Shown: positions 15,828 through 23,765, counted from the first letter of the stretch. The stretch is DNA of 37,741 nucleotides from Ruminococcus sp. UBA7158 (GCA_002491605.1 DKWG01000028.1:1-37741); one strand, 5' to 3'. The notes: generated by a model from the letters alone, not told the origin. A program made the numbers and translations.

Positions 15828-15858
15828 ACCTATCGACAAAATCTATAGTTTGATAGGA
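15828..15858 (-). other. Stem-loop in the lon leader
   Basis: CCTATC and GATAGG pair across about 17 bases in the roughly 100-base leader of lon. Function unknown. Confidence 0.35.
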
Positions 15859-15885
15859 AAACAGTATAAATTGCTGATAATCTGT

Positions 15886-15914
15886 ATTATATCAAAACGA
15901 ATACCGTTTTGCAA
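15886..15914 (-). promoter_or_regulatory. lon promoter with a palindrome in the spacer
   Basis: On the minus strand TTGCAA (15909-15914) and TATAAT (15886-15891) are 17 bases apart. The perfect inverted repeat CAAAACG-AATAC-CGTTTTG occupies 15893-15911, between and partly over the boxes. It matches neither the CIRCE element nor the CtsR heptad repeat known from other heat-shock genes. Confidence 0.75.
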
Positions 15915-15969
15915 TAGAAAATCTATGAACAAAATTAACCGAATATTTATAAAAATCAGTTAAAAGCAC

Positions 15970-15998
15970 TTGACAACCAGCGCACGGTGTGATAATAT
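15970..15998 (+). promoter_or_regulatory. Promoter of tRNA-Arg
   Basis: TTGACA (15970-15975) and TAATAT (15993-15998) with a 17-base spacer, directly before the tRNA. Confidence 0.75.
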
Positions 15999-16013
15999 AA
16001 GTAATCGTGGAAT

Positions 16014-16089
16014 GCGCCTGTAGCTCAGTGGATAGAGTGCCCGGCTACGAACCGGTAGGTCGTGAGTTCGAATCTCCCCAGGCGCGCCA
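16014..16089 (+). tRNA. trnR: tRNA-Arg (anticodon ACG)
   Basis: Acceptor GCGCCTG/CAGGCGC, anticodon loop CTACGAA reading ACG (decoded as ICG after deamination), T-loop GAGTTCGAATC, discriminator G and encoded CCA. It has its own promoter and terminator. Confidence 0.96.
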
Positions 16090-16090
16090 G

Positions 16091-16122
16091 AAAAAAGCAC
16101 TCCTTTGGGAGTGCTTTTTTCA
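16091..16122 (+). terminator. Terminator of tRNA-Arg
   Basis: Perfect 13-bp stem AAAAAAGCACTCC / GGAGTGCTTTTTT over loop TTTG (16104-16107). Confidence 0.93.
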
Positions 16123-16236
16123 ATGAAATAAATCCCTGTGGGATTTGTGAAATATGCCTACGGCATATGAAATAGCTTACGCTATGAAATACACTGCAGT
16201 GCATGGGGATTTATTTTGCGTGGCTATATTTCATTG
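16121..16236. repeat. Hairpin-array element with TGAAATA spacers
   Basis: A 116-base element bounded by CAATGAAATA (16121-16130) and its exact complement TATTTCATTG (16227-16236). The arms extend inward as AAATAAATCCC / GGGATTTATTT. Inside are four small hairpins: AAATCCC-TGT-GGGATTT (16130-16146), ATATGCC-TAC-GGCATAT (16152-16168), ATAGC-TTAC-GCTAT (16172-16185) and CACTGCAGTG (16192-16201). Each is preceded by the same seven bases TGAAATA. It has no coding capacity and starts where the tRNA-Arg terminator ends. It resembles BOX- or REP-like dispersed palindromic elements. Confidence 0.8.
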
Positions 16237-16348
16237 ATGTGCAAAAGAAAAATACAGCATTGAAATTCCGTGTCCATGCAATTGTTTGCGATTCTGCCTT
16301 ACGGCAATACCCATAAATGAAAATGTATCTTTTTGTAGTCTCTTTCCT
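16237..16348. other. Unexplained intergenic stretch before an orphan terminator
   Basis: About 110 bases with no gene. It holds TGCC-TTAC-GGCA (around 16304-16315), similar in style to the hairpins of the preceding element, and ends at a strong terminator hairpin. It could be the tail of the repeat element or a small RNA. Confidence 0.35.
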
Positions 16349-16387
16349 ATCCGAAGCAGATAAAAATCTGCTTCGGATTATTTTTTA
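16349..16387 (+). terminator. Strong orphan terminator
   Basis: Perfect 13-bp stem ATCCGAAGCAGAT (16349-16361) / ATCTGCTTCGGAT (16366-16378), loop AAAA, then TATTTTTTAT. No annotated gene ends here on the plus strand. Confidence 0.85.
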
Positions 16388-16493
16388 TCTTTGTTCATCC
16401 TGCTTTAACAGTAAAATGCACATATCAAGGATAAAGCTATTATCCGCACAGCTCTTATCCATTAAAATCATTGACATTTCATCAAAAAAGGTT

Positions 16494-16522
16494 GACTTTA
16501 TCGATTAAAAGCGTTATAATAT
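16494..16522 (+). promoter_or_regulatory. Promoter of the ABC transporter operon
   Basis: TTGACT (16494-16499), 17 bases, TATAAT (16517-16522). The leader is about 115 bases and contains AGTAAGCGA...TTGC / GCAA...TTACT complementarity and the hairpin GGCTCA / TGAGCC (16602-16621) just before the ribosome binding site. It is too short for a T-box, and no T-box sequence is seen. Confidence 0.8.
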
Positions 16523-16642
16523 CATCCGTAGTAAGCGACTTGCTTTTTATTTCGCTCGCAATGATTTACTGGTTTAAATCGTCGTACTACATAAGCAAAT
16601 CGGCTCATTATACAGTGAGCCACAAAAGAAAGGGACATTTTT

Positions 16643-17638
16643 ATGAAGAAATTTTTATCGATTCTTTTGTCAGCTTCCATGCTCATGTCATTTGCAGCGT
16701 GCGGAGCTCCGGCTGAAGACGGCAAGGGGTCAAACGACGGCTCTTCCGGCAAGGAAGACAAGGTTTATAAAATCGGAATATGCCAGTTAGTTACTCATGA
16801 TGCTTTAGACGCTGCAACCAAGGGCTTCCAGGACGCACTTAAAGAAAAGCTGGGAGACAAGGTTGAGTTCGACGTTCAAAACGCATCGGGCGAGGCAACA
16901 AACTGCACAACCATCACATCAAAGTTTGTTTCCGATAAGGTTGACCTCATCATGGCAAACGCTACCGACGCTTTGGCTGCCGCTTCTCAGGCGACCGACA
17001 AAATCCCGATTGTAGCAACCTCCATCACAGACTATGCAACCGCTCTTGATATCAAGGACTGGACAGGCAAAACCGGCTACAACATCACCGGTACAGCAGA
17101 CCTCGCTCCCCTTGCAGAGCAGGCAGCAATGATTAAGGAGCTTGTTCCTAATGCTAAGACAGTCGGTGTTTTATACTGCTCAGCTGAAAAGAACTCAAAG
17201 TATCAGGCTGACGTTATCACTGACGAGCTCAAGAATCTTGGTATTGAAACCAAGATTTACACCTTCGTTGACACCAACGACGTTACACCCGTAACTCAGC
17301 AGATTGTCAACGACAAATGCGACGCTGTATTCGTTCCCACTGACAATACCGCAGCTTCCAACGCTGAGGCTATAAACAACGTTTTAGAGCCTGCAAAGAT
17401 GCCGGTTATCGCAGGTGAAGCCGGAATATGCAGCAAGTGCGGTATTGCAACACTGTCTATCAGCTACTACGACATCGGCTATAAGGCAGGCGAAATGGCA
17501 TACGAAATTCTCGTAAACGGCAAGGACCCTGCTGAAATGGACATTGAATACGCCAAGGACTTGACCAAGCAGTATGTCAAGGAAAGAGCCGAAGCTATAG
17601 GCGTTGCAATTCCCGAAGGCTACGAGCCCATAGGATAA
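16643..17638 (+). CDS. ABC transporter substrate-binding lipoprotein (TrpX-like, PF04392 type)
   Basis: A 331-residue lipoprotein with signal MKKFLSILLSASMLMS and lipobox FAAC. Two periplasmic-binding lobes follow, starting KIGICQLVTHDALDAATKGF and including VGVLYCSAEKNSKYQ and DAVFVPTDNTAAS. This pattern is typical of the ABC_sub_bind family (COG2984), whose best known Firmicute members bind tryptophan or tyrosine. AAAGGGA precedes the ATG. It is the first gene of a three-gene operon and is separated from the permease by a hairpin, as is usual where binding protein is needed in excess. The ligand cannot be told from sequence alone. Confidence 0.92.
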   Translation: MKKFLSILLSASMLMSFAACGAPAEDGKGSNDGSSGKEDKVYKIGICQLVTHDALDAATKGFQDALKEKLGDKVEFDVQNASGEATNCTTITSKFVSDKVDLIMANATDALAAASQATDKIPIVATSITDYATALDIKDWTGKTGYNITGTADLAPLAEQAAMIKELVPNAKTVGVLYCSAEKNSKYQADVITDELKNLGIETKIYTFVDTNDVTPVTQQIVNDKCDAVFVPTDNTAASNAEAINNVLEPAKMPVIAGEAGICSKCGIATLSISYYDIGYKAGEMAYEILVNGKDPAEMDIEYAKDLTKQYVKERAEAIGVAIPEGYEPIG

Positions 17639-17664
17639 TTTAATCGAACACAGCATATCATTTT

Positions 17665-17702
17665 GCAAAAAGTGGCGAGCCGACGCAGACCACTTTTTGC
17701 TT
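17665..17702 (+). terminator. Intercistronic attenuating hairpin after the binding protein gene
   Basis: GCAAAAAGTGG (17665-17675) pairs perfectly with CCACTTTTTGC (17690-17700), followed by TTTTGATTAT. Partial termination here would lower permease and ATPase expression. Confidence 0.75.
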
Positions 17703-17801
17703 TTGATTATCATCATAAGCGTCTTGCCGAAGCTGCTGCGAAACAAACGCTTAGCATCATACTTAAAGGAAAGGAACGCATTTTTGCGGCTAATATAATT
17801 T

Positions 17802-18749
17802 ATGATTGAGTTTATACAGTCGCTGCCCTCTCCCATAGCTCAGGGAATGATTTGGGGCTTAATGGCTATAGGAGTATACATAACATATAAGATTTTAGAC
17901 TTTGCAGACCTCACCGTCGACGGTTCATTGGGAACAGGCGGCGCAGTCTTAGTTGTCTTGACGACGCAGTTTAACGTAAACATATACCTTGCGCTCGTTG
18001 CAGCCTTTGCGGCAGGATGCCTTGCCGGATTTGTAACCGGTATATTACACACCAAGTTCGGTATTCCTGCCATACTCTCGGGTATATTAACTCAGCTTGC
18101 TCTTTATTCTATCAACTTAGGAATTATGAGCGGCAGAGCTAACACAACTATCAGCTGGAGAAACTACAAGCTCATTGTTTCTTCAAAAACGGATGAGCTG
18201 TTCTTCACAATTCTGAAGCTTATAGTCATAGTCGGCGCTATAATTGCGGTTTTATACTGGTTCTTCGGAACTGAAATAGGTCGCTCAATTCGTGCTACCG
18301 GCTGCAATCAGAATATGTCAAGAGCCAACGGCATAAACACTGACACAACAAAGATTATCGGTCTTGTAATATCAAACGGTATAGTCGCCGTATCAGGCGG
18401 ACTGTTGTCTCAGTTCAGCGGAAGCGCAGACGTAAACATGGGTCGTGGTGCAATTGTTATCGGTCTTGCCGCCGTTATTATCGGAGAGGTAGTATTCGGC
18501 AAGCTCTTTAATAACTTCGTACTGAGACTGATGTCTGTTGTATTCGGTGGAATAATATATTATATCGTTATAGCACTTGTCTTGAAGCTCGGATTGAATT
18601 CAAACAATCTCAAGCTGTTCTCAGCAGCATTCGTTGCTGTTTTCTTAGCTATTCCCTACTGGAAAACTAAGATGGCTGTCAAGCAGCCTGCTTCTAAGGA
18701 CAAGAAAACCGTTTCCCAAAAGGAGGTTAAGGGCAATGCTGCAAATTGA
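17802..18749 (+). CDS. ABC transporter permease (TrpY-like, COG4120 type)
   Basis: A 315-residue integral membrane protein with about eight to nine helices. The segment DLTVDGSLGTGGAV is characteristic of this branched-chain-like permease group, as is the ATGCNQNMSRANGINTD loop that should contact the ATPase. The C-terminus is a basic tail. The ribosome binding site at the ATG is weak; a better GGAAAGGAA lies about 27 bases upstream, too far for normal use. It stands between the binding protein and the ATPase and overlaps the ATPase start by 14 bases. Confidence 0.92.
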   Translation: MIEFIQSLPSPIAQGMIWGLMAIGVYITYKILDFADLTVDGSLGTGGAVLVVLTTQFNVNIYLALVAAFAAGCLAGFVTGILHTKFGIPAILSGILTQLALYSINLGIMSGRANTTISWRNYKLIVSSKTDELFFTILKLIVIVGAIIAVLYWFFGTEIGRSIRATGCNQNMSRANGINTDTTKIIGLVISNGIVAVSGGLLSQFSGSADVNMGRGAIVIGLAAVIIGEVVFGKLFNNFVLRLMSVVFGGIIYYIVIALVLKLGLNSNNLKLFSAAFVAVFLAIPYWKTKMAVKQPASKDKKTVSQKEVKGNAAN

Positions 18750-19530
18750 AAACGTCTATAAAACCTTCAACCCCGGCACAATCAACGAGAAAAAAGCGCT
18801 CAGAGGAATTAACCTGACACTTAACCCCGGCGATTTCGTAACAGTCATCGGCGGAAACGGCGCCGGCAAGTCGACACTTTTGAACATGATAACAGGCGTC
18901 TACTCTGTAGACAGCGGAAAGATAATTATCGACGGCGTCGACGTAACCAAAATGCCCGACTATAAGCGTGCAAAGTATTTCGGACGAGTATTTCAGGATC
19001 CCATGATGGGCACAGCGGCAGATATGCAGATTGAAGAAAACCTCGCGCTTGCGCTCAGAAGGGGCAAAAAGCCGACTCTTCGTCCCGGAATAACCGCAAA
19101 GGAGCGCATAAGGTTTAAAGAGCTTTTATCGATGCTTGATTTGGGCTTGGAGGACAGACTCACCTCTAAGGTAGGACTGCTTTCAGGCGGACAGCGTCAG
19201 GCGATAACTCTTTTGATGGCGACACTTGAAAACCCCAAGCTTTTGATGTTAGACGAGCATACGGCAGCCTTAGACCCACAGACAGCGGCAAAGGTCTTGT
19301 CGATAACAGATAAGCTTGTAACAAGCGGAAACATAACTACCCTCATGATAACCCACAATATGCGTGACGCTATACACTACGGCAACAGGCTTATCATGAT
19401 GAACAACGGCGAGATTGTGTTCGACGTATCGGGCGAAGAAAAGAAAAGTCTCACGGTAGACGGACTTATCAAGAAGTTTTCCGAAACTTCAAAGGGAATG
19501 CTCAGCGACAGAACCCTGCTGTCAGATTGA
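18736..19530 (+). CDS. ABC transporter ATP-binding protein (TrpZ-like, COG1101 type)
   Basis: A 264-residue ATPase with Walker A GGNGAGKST (about residue 38), Q-loop VFQDPMMGTA, signature LSGGQRQA, Walker B LLMLDEHTAALDP and H-loop ITHNM. It powers uptake through the preceding permease. AAGGAGG lies before the ATG, inside the permease gene, so translation is coupled. Confidence 0.95.
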   Translation: MLQIENVYKTFNPGTINEKKALRGINLTLNPGDFVTVIGGNGAGKSTLLNMITGVYSVDSGKIIIDGVDVTKMPDYKRAKYFGRVFQDPMMGTAADMQIEENLALALRRGKKPTLRPGITAKERIRFKELLSMLDLGLEDRLTSKVGLLSGGQRQAITLLMATLENPKLLMLDEHTAALDPQTAAKVLSITDKLVTSGNITTLMITHNMRDAIHYGNRLIMMNNGEIVFDVSGEEKKSLTVDGLIKKFSETSKGMLSDRTLLSD

Positions 19531-19585
19531 GATTAAGCTGACAATCTGCAAAACGGTTCTATTAGCTTATTCACCGTTCCTTCCT

Positions 19586-19628
19586 TTCCAAAGTAAATGC
19601 AGGATTTACCGCTGCATTTACTTTGGAA
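19586..19628 (+). other. Seventeen-base-pair hairpin without a T-run
   Basis: TTCCAAAGTAAATGCAG (19586-19602) and its exact complement (19612-19628) enclose a nine-base loop. It lies 55 bases after the ABC operon stop. Neither strand has a following T-run, so it is not a standard terminator. It may stabilise the 3' end of the transcript or be a small palindromic repeat. Confidence 0.65.
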
Positions 19629-19662
19629 AACCATGAAATCATGAAAATTATTGATTTAGTTA

Positions 19663-19691
19663 TTGACAAATCAGATACGGTTTGATATAAT
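19663..19691 (+). promoter_or_regulatory. Consensus promoter of tRNA-Lys
   Basis: TTGACA (19663-19668), 17 bases, TATAAT (19686-19691): a perfect consensus pair. Confidence 0.9.
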
Positions 19692-19714
19692 ATTAAAGCT
19701 GTCATAAAGCAAGT

Positions 19715-19790
19715 GAGCCACTAGCTCAGTCGGCAGAGCATTTGACTTTTAATCAAAGGGTCTGGAGTTCGAATCTCCAGTGGCTCACCA
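19715..19790 (+). tRNA. trnK: tRNA-Lys (anticodon TTT)
   Basis: Acceptor GAGCCAC/GTGGCTC, anticodon loop CTTTTAA reading TTT, T-loop GAGTTCGAATC, discriminator A and encoded CCA. Monocistronic. Confidence 0.96.
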
Positions 19791-19793
19791 ATT

Positions 19794-19832
19794 AAAACAC
19801 ATCCGAACACAAGCAGTTTGGATGTGTTTTTT
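19794..19832 (+). terminator. Terminator of tRNA-Lys
   Basis: AAAACACATCC (19794-19804) pairs with GGATGTGTTTT (19820-19830) and runs into a T-tract. Confidence 0.9.
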
Positions 19833-19933
19833 ATTCGTCCGACTTACTTCTTGACGGTTCGCTTATACCCAAAACCCTTAGCATGACAGTAAAGCAGTAT
19901 CAACGCTTAGCATATGCTTCAAATATGCAAACA

Positions 19934-19982
19934 AAAAGCCTGCACGAAACCGATAATTGCGGTATTTCGTGCAGGCTTTTAA
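19934..19982 (-). terminator. Terminator of the histidine kinase gene
   Basis: A 16-bp stem AAAAGCCTGCACGAAA (19934-19949) / complement (19965-19980) with an inner ACCG/CGGT pair. It lies 47 bases after the kinase stop. Confidence 0.9.
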
Positions 19983-20026
19983 TGTGTCATCAAAGGAAAA
20001 GCCGGTATGCTTTTAAAGAAAAGTGA

Positions 20027-22648
20027 TTAATTCGCAGTACCCTCGTCTGTATCGGTCAGCTTCCCCGAATCGGACGCTTCGTCCTCTTCTTCAAGAACTG
20101 ACGACGGCGAAGCAGTGCGCAGGGGCGAGCCGTCCGACTGAGTCTCAGCAGATTCAATTGCTGTATTCATATTGTCCGCTTCGGCATTGATGACGAGCTG
20201 AATCGGCTGTAATTCAGCAGTACCATCCGATTTCGCTTCTGACTTTATATCAGATTCCGTTACCGGGATAACGTCCGGTTCGGCTTGCGATTTAGCCTGC
20301 GCTTTCATTTCCGGCTTGCTCTTAACATCAGTCTTGACCGACGCAGAATCGTTTTCTATGCCCTTATCGTCGTTAATAATATCTACTGACAGCTGAGCCT
20401 TAAATAAATCGCCGTCTATCTGAATTTCAAAATCGACGTTCTGCAAAGCGCAAAGGCTTCTTGCTATCGAAAGACCAAGACCGCTTCCCTCTGTCGAGCG
20501 CGACGAGTCTCCCCTTACAAATCTCTCCATCAGCTCGTCAGGTGAAATGTTGAGCGCAAACTTTGAGATATTTTTAAAGGTGACATAGCACTTTTTGTCC
20601 TGCTCATATGATGTCACATATGCCCTTGTTCCGTTCATTGCGTATTTGCATATATTGCCCATGAGGTTGTCGAAAACTCGCCACATCAGTCTGCCGTCTA
20701 TCATTACAGGTATGGGCTTATCGGGGAAATCAAGAACGGGGGTTATGCCTGCCTTTTCAAGGCGTTCCTCATATTCGGCAACCGCCTGAGTTAACAGAAG
20801 CGACATATCGGTTCGCTCTAAGTTAACCGGTATAGCTCCGGATGAAGCCTTGGACGCTTCAACAAGGTCGTTAATCAGCTTTTTCATTCTCTGTGACTGG
20901 CGAACGAGAATATCAACGTATTCCCTTGCAGTATCAGGCTTTATATCCTCCTTAGACAGTATGTCGACATAGTTGACTATTGATGTCAGCGGAGTCTTTA
21001 AATCGTGCGATACATTTGTTATAAGCTCGGTTTTCAAGCGCTCTGACTTCATCTTCTCCTCAACCGCCAATTGAATGCCGTTGCCTATGCTGTTGATGTC
21101 CTGCGCTACACATTTCAGCGAATGGGTCATACCGTTTTCATCGATGACAACATCCGTCTCACCCTCTGAAAGCTTTTTGCAGCCCGACTTAATCCTATCC
21201 ATACCGACGGCATATCTGATTATGAATATGCAAAGGAGTATCTTTTCAATAATGAATACAAAGCATCCTCCGCCTGAACCCGATGCAATTGCCGCTAAAC
21301 AGAGTAAATCAAATATGAGCACTGCCGAGGAGAGCAATATAACCTTAGTGCTGACCCTTCTGTTTCGGAGCAAATACTTAATAGCCCTGTATGCGTAGAT
21401 AAAGCATCCGAATGTAACAGTCGTTATGAAGAACTTACCTGTCTTGCAGCGTGCGGCAAAGGACATAAGCGATATCATCACACTGACGGCGAAAACGCAT
21501 TCCGCAACGGCAAACATGACAATATTAACTGCGGCATATCTCGTAGCGAAATACTCCAAGCCGCAAACACAGCCGACAGCAATCAATACTGTAGCTAAAA
21601 TATACAGCTCAAACGGCAATTTGTCGGCAAGAGTAAGCCTTGCGCCCTTATTATCGTTGTCGTAGCCTGCGGACGACATTAAAAAGACAACCGATGTAAT
21701 AAGTATCAGTCCGAAAATAGGTATAAACGCTATAAACCAATTCTTGTTTTTGTATACCAAGTCAACCTTATCAAGTGTAAACGAGATGTCATCCTCGACT
21801 CTGAGCACATCGGGAACTCCGATAGATATGTGCAGGCTGTCGCTTTTTCCGGGTGTATAAATACCGTCGAAGATCAAAGAGCCTTCGGCTACTCCGTCAA
21901 GATTAAACAACGGCGCATCTGCATAAGCAATTTCCGAGCCTGTATCAAACAAAACCTCGTTCCATTGATTGTTATATTCATCATATTCATCGTATTCCTC
22001 TGCTCCGACCTTACCGACCCTGTATGATGAAAAGTTGCCCACTGAGCCCTGCCATTCAAGCATATTAATATAATCGTCAATACTCGCGTCAGGGTCTAAA
22101 ATGGTATAAATCCTGACTGTTTTGCCCCTAACGGCAACAGGATAATCATAGACAAATCTGTTTGTCATGACTTGGTCGGTGTCGTAGTTTGAATAGATAA
22201 CATTGCCGCCGCTGTCTGAGATTGAAATCAGAAGATTGCTTGAATCAGTCGGATAATGATTATCTAAATGCTCCGCCAGATTTTTTACATTTCGAGAATC
22301 GACAGAGATTGTGCCGCTATAGGAGCTTACATAATTGTCCAAAGCTTCTTTGTTTTGAATGTTGTAGACAATCTCAAGGTCCTCAGTTTTCAAATCGCTG
22401 TCAAATTCAATTGCGTCAGTCGTGCAGTACGGCGTGTAAAACGATACAGCGCCTTGGATATTATACATCTTAGAGCGAAGCACTTCATATAAAACGTCCT
22501 CCCTCATGCTTTTGCCGCCGTCAAAGAAAGAATCGGTCGCACCAAGATATATGACAACAGCACAAGAAGCTGTCAGCGCCAGAACCGATACCAAAAAGAC
22601 TACAAATGCCAAAAGCTTAGCCCATAGCTTACCCTTAATGCCGTTCAT
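20027..22648 (-). CDS. Membrane sensor histidine kinase with long polar C-terminal tail
   Basis: An 873-residue sensor kinase. A first transmembrane helix (about residues 10-35) is followed by a large extracellular domain (to about 305). About six further helices follow (310-480), then HisKA with NVSHDLKTPLTS (phosphorylated His near 545) and HATPase with the N-box NLMGNICKYA and the G-box GSGLGLS. The last 115 residues are a Lys/Ser/Glu/Asp-rich tail of unknown role, unusual for this family. The start at 22648 is preferred over the GTG at 22657 because GAGG lies eight bases before it. The partner response regulator is upstream, but 430 bases of repeats lie between them, so separate expression is possible. 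The signal is unknown. Confidence 0.93.
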   Translation of the reverse strand: MNGIKGKLWAKLLAFVVFLVSVLALTASCAVVIYLGATDSFFDGGKSMREDVLYEVLRSKMYNIQGAVSFYTPYCTTDAIEFDSDLKTEDLEIVYNIQNKEALDNYVSSYSGTISVDSRNVKNLAEHLDNHYPTDSSNLLISISDSGGNVIYSNYDTDQVMTNRFVYDYPVAVRGKTVRIYTILDPDASIDDYINMLEWQGSVGNFSSYRVGKVGAEEYDEYDEYNNQWNEVLFDTGSEIAYADAPLFNLDGVAEGSLIFDGIYTPGKSDSLHISIGVPDVLRVEDDISFTLDKVDLVYKNKNWFIAFIPIFGLILITSVVFLMSSAGYDNDNKGARLTLADKLPFELYILATVLIAVGCVCGLEYFATRYAAVNIVMFAVAECVFAVSVMISLMSFAARCKTGKFFITTVTFGCFIYAYRAIKYLLRNRRVSTKVILLSSAVLIFDLLCLAAIASGSGGGCFVFIIEKILLCIFIIRYAVGMDRIKSGCKKLSEGETDVVIDENGMTHSLKCVAQDINSIGNGIQLAVEEKMKSERLKTELITNVSHDLKTPLTSIVNYVDILSKEDIKPDTAREYVDILVRQSQRMKKLINDLVEASKASSGAIPVNLERTDMSLLLTQAVAEYEERLEKAGITPVLDFPDKPIPVMIDGRLMWRVFDNLMGNICKYAMNGTRAYVTSYEQDKKCYVTFKNISKFALNISPDELMERFVRGDSSRSTEGSGLGLSIARSLCALQNVDFEIQIDGDLFKAQLSVDIINDDKGIENDSASVKTDVKSKPEMKAQAKSQAEPDVIPVTESDIKSEAKSDGTAELQPIQLVINAEADNMNTAIESAETQSDGSPLRTASPSSVLEEEDEASDSGKLTDTDEGTAN

Positions 22649-22826
22649 AAATATCACCTCAAAAATTATAGTTTAATTGAGCTTCATGGTTTTTATATAA
22701 TGAAAAGAAAACTAATTCTTTTTCATTCGCACTTAAGAAAAAGCGTAAATGAGTGCGTCCGCTTAGCCGATACCGCCGCCCTGAACAATTCACTGTTTTT
22801 AATGAAGTCTGCTCCGGCGGAGCAAT
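22649..22826. other. Leader side of the kinase gene
   Basis: AT-rich 22670-22740, with CGCACT / AGTGCG arms (around 22728-22757) forming a possible stem. No clear promoter was fixed and no gene is present. Repeats begin at about 22827. Confidence 0.4.
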
Positions 22827-23096
22827 AACAGCACACCGGCAAGTTCGAGCGGCTCACCGCTCACTAATACTTGCAGTACCGCACACACCGGCAAATTTTG
22901 CGTTTTCGCGAAGCGAAAATTTCGCCTTTCAGGAAGAAAGCAAAACTTTGCCCAAATTTGAGCTGTCTACCGCTAATTCATTTACAGTACCGCACTCGCC
23001 GGCAAATTTTGCGTTTTTCGCGAAGCGAAAATTCTGCCTTTCAGGCAGAAAGCAAAACTTTGCCCAAGTTCGAGCGGTCTACCGCTCGAACTTATA
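22827..23096. repeat. Tandem 111-bp repeats between response regulator and kinase
   Basis: Unit 1 (22874-22984) and unit 2 (22985 to about 23096) both begin CAGTACCGCAC, continue through CCGGCAAATTTTGCG, the hairpin TTTTCGC-GAA-GCGAAAA, the hairpin around CTTTCAGG-AGAAAG, and GCAAAACTTTGCCCAA. A shorter copy (22827-22873) has the two ends but lacks the central 65 bases. Unit 2 ends in the palindrome AAGTTCGAGCGGT / ACCGCTCGAACTT (23066-23093), whose loop holds the stop codon of the response regulator gene. The units do not code. Confidence 0.85.
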
Positions 23097-23765
23097 GCCT
23101 CTCCCCCACACCACCTTCAAATACCTCGGTGCAGCGGGATCAATCTCAATTTTTTCTCGTATATGCCGAATATGTACGGCAATCGCATTGTCCACGCCTA
23201 TCGGCACCTCTCCCCAGACATTTCTGTATATCTCGGCAGGAGAAAAGCAGGTACCCGGGCTAAGCATTAAAAACTTTAAAATCTCAAACTCCTTCGGCGT
23301 AAGCTGAACGGCTTCACCGTCCACAGTGACCTTTTTTGTATCGCACAAAAGCTCTATTCCGTCTATTCTTATAACGTCTGCCTGCTTCGGTGCGCTTCCT
23401 AAAAGGGTGTACCTTCTGAGCTGTGATTTAACCCTTGCTATCAGCTCAACGGGATTAAACGGCTTGGTAACGTAGTCGTCTGCGCCCAAATTAAGTCCCA
23501 GCACCTTATCGGTGTCCTCAGACTTTGCCGACAAAAAGATAACCGGAATATTCGAAAACTTTCTAAGCTCGGACAAAGCTTCTATTCCGTCCATCTGCGG
23601 CATCATAACGTCCATCAGACACAAGTCAATATCCTCATTGCGCAAAACCTCAAGTGCCTCTCGCCCGTTGTAGGCTTCGAAAAAATTGTAATCCTGATTG
23701 CTCAAATATATTCTCAATGCCGAAACGATGTCCCTTTCATCATCGCATAGCAAAATATTGTACAT
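23079..23765 (-). CDS. OmpR-family response regulator
   Basis: A 228-residue regulator: receiver domain with the CDDE acidic pair, phosphoacceptor Asp in LCLMDVMMPQMDG (about 51), Ser/Thr switch and KPFNPVEL, then a winged-helix DNA-binding domain (VQLTPKEFEILKFL to VVWGRGYKFER). It partners with the kinase downstream. The ATG at 23765 is chosen, with GGGGAAAGGA before it, over the TTG at 23783. The last codons and the stop are inside a palindrome that belongs to the adjoining repeat. A candidate promoter with inverted and direct TTAAT repeats lies upstream, so self-regulation is plausible. Confidence 0.95.
   Translation of the reverse strand: MYNILLCDDERDIVSALRIYLSNQDYNFFEAYNGREALEVLRNEDIDLCLMDVMMPQMDGIEALSELRKFSNIPVIFLSAKSEDTDKVLGLNLGADDYVTKPFNPVELIARVKSQLRRYTLLGSAPKQADVIRIDGIELLCDTKKVTVDGEAVQLTPKEFEILKFLMLSPGTCFSPAEIYRNVWGEVPIGVDNAIAVHIRHIREKIEIDPAAPRYLKVVWGRGYKFER

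Noticed and set aside
16121..16236. Possible CRISPR array
   Set aside because: The constant unit is only seven bases and the intervening parts are palindromic and short; no cas genes are present.
16529..16642. T-box riboswitch before the ABC operon
   Set aside because: The leader is too short and lacks the T-box sequence TGGNACCGCG.
22827..23096. Possible insertion sequence remnant
   Set aside because: No transposase frame, no terminal inverted repeat pair bounding the region and no target duplication were seen; tandem repeats explain it better.
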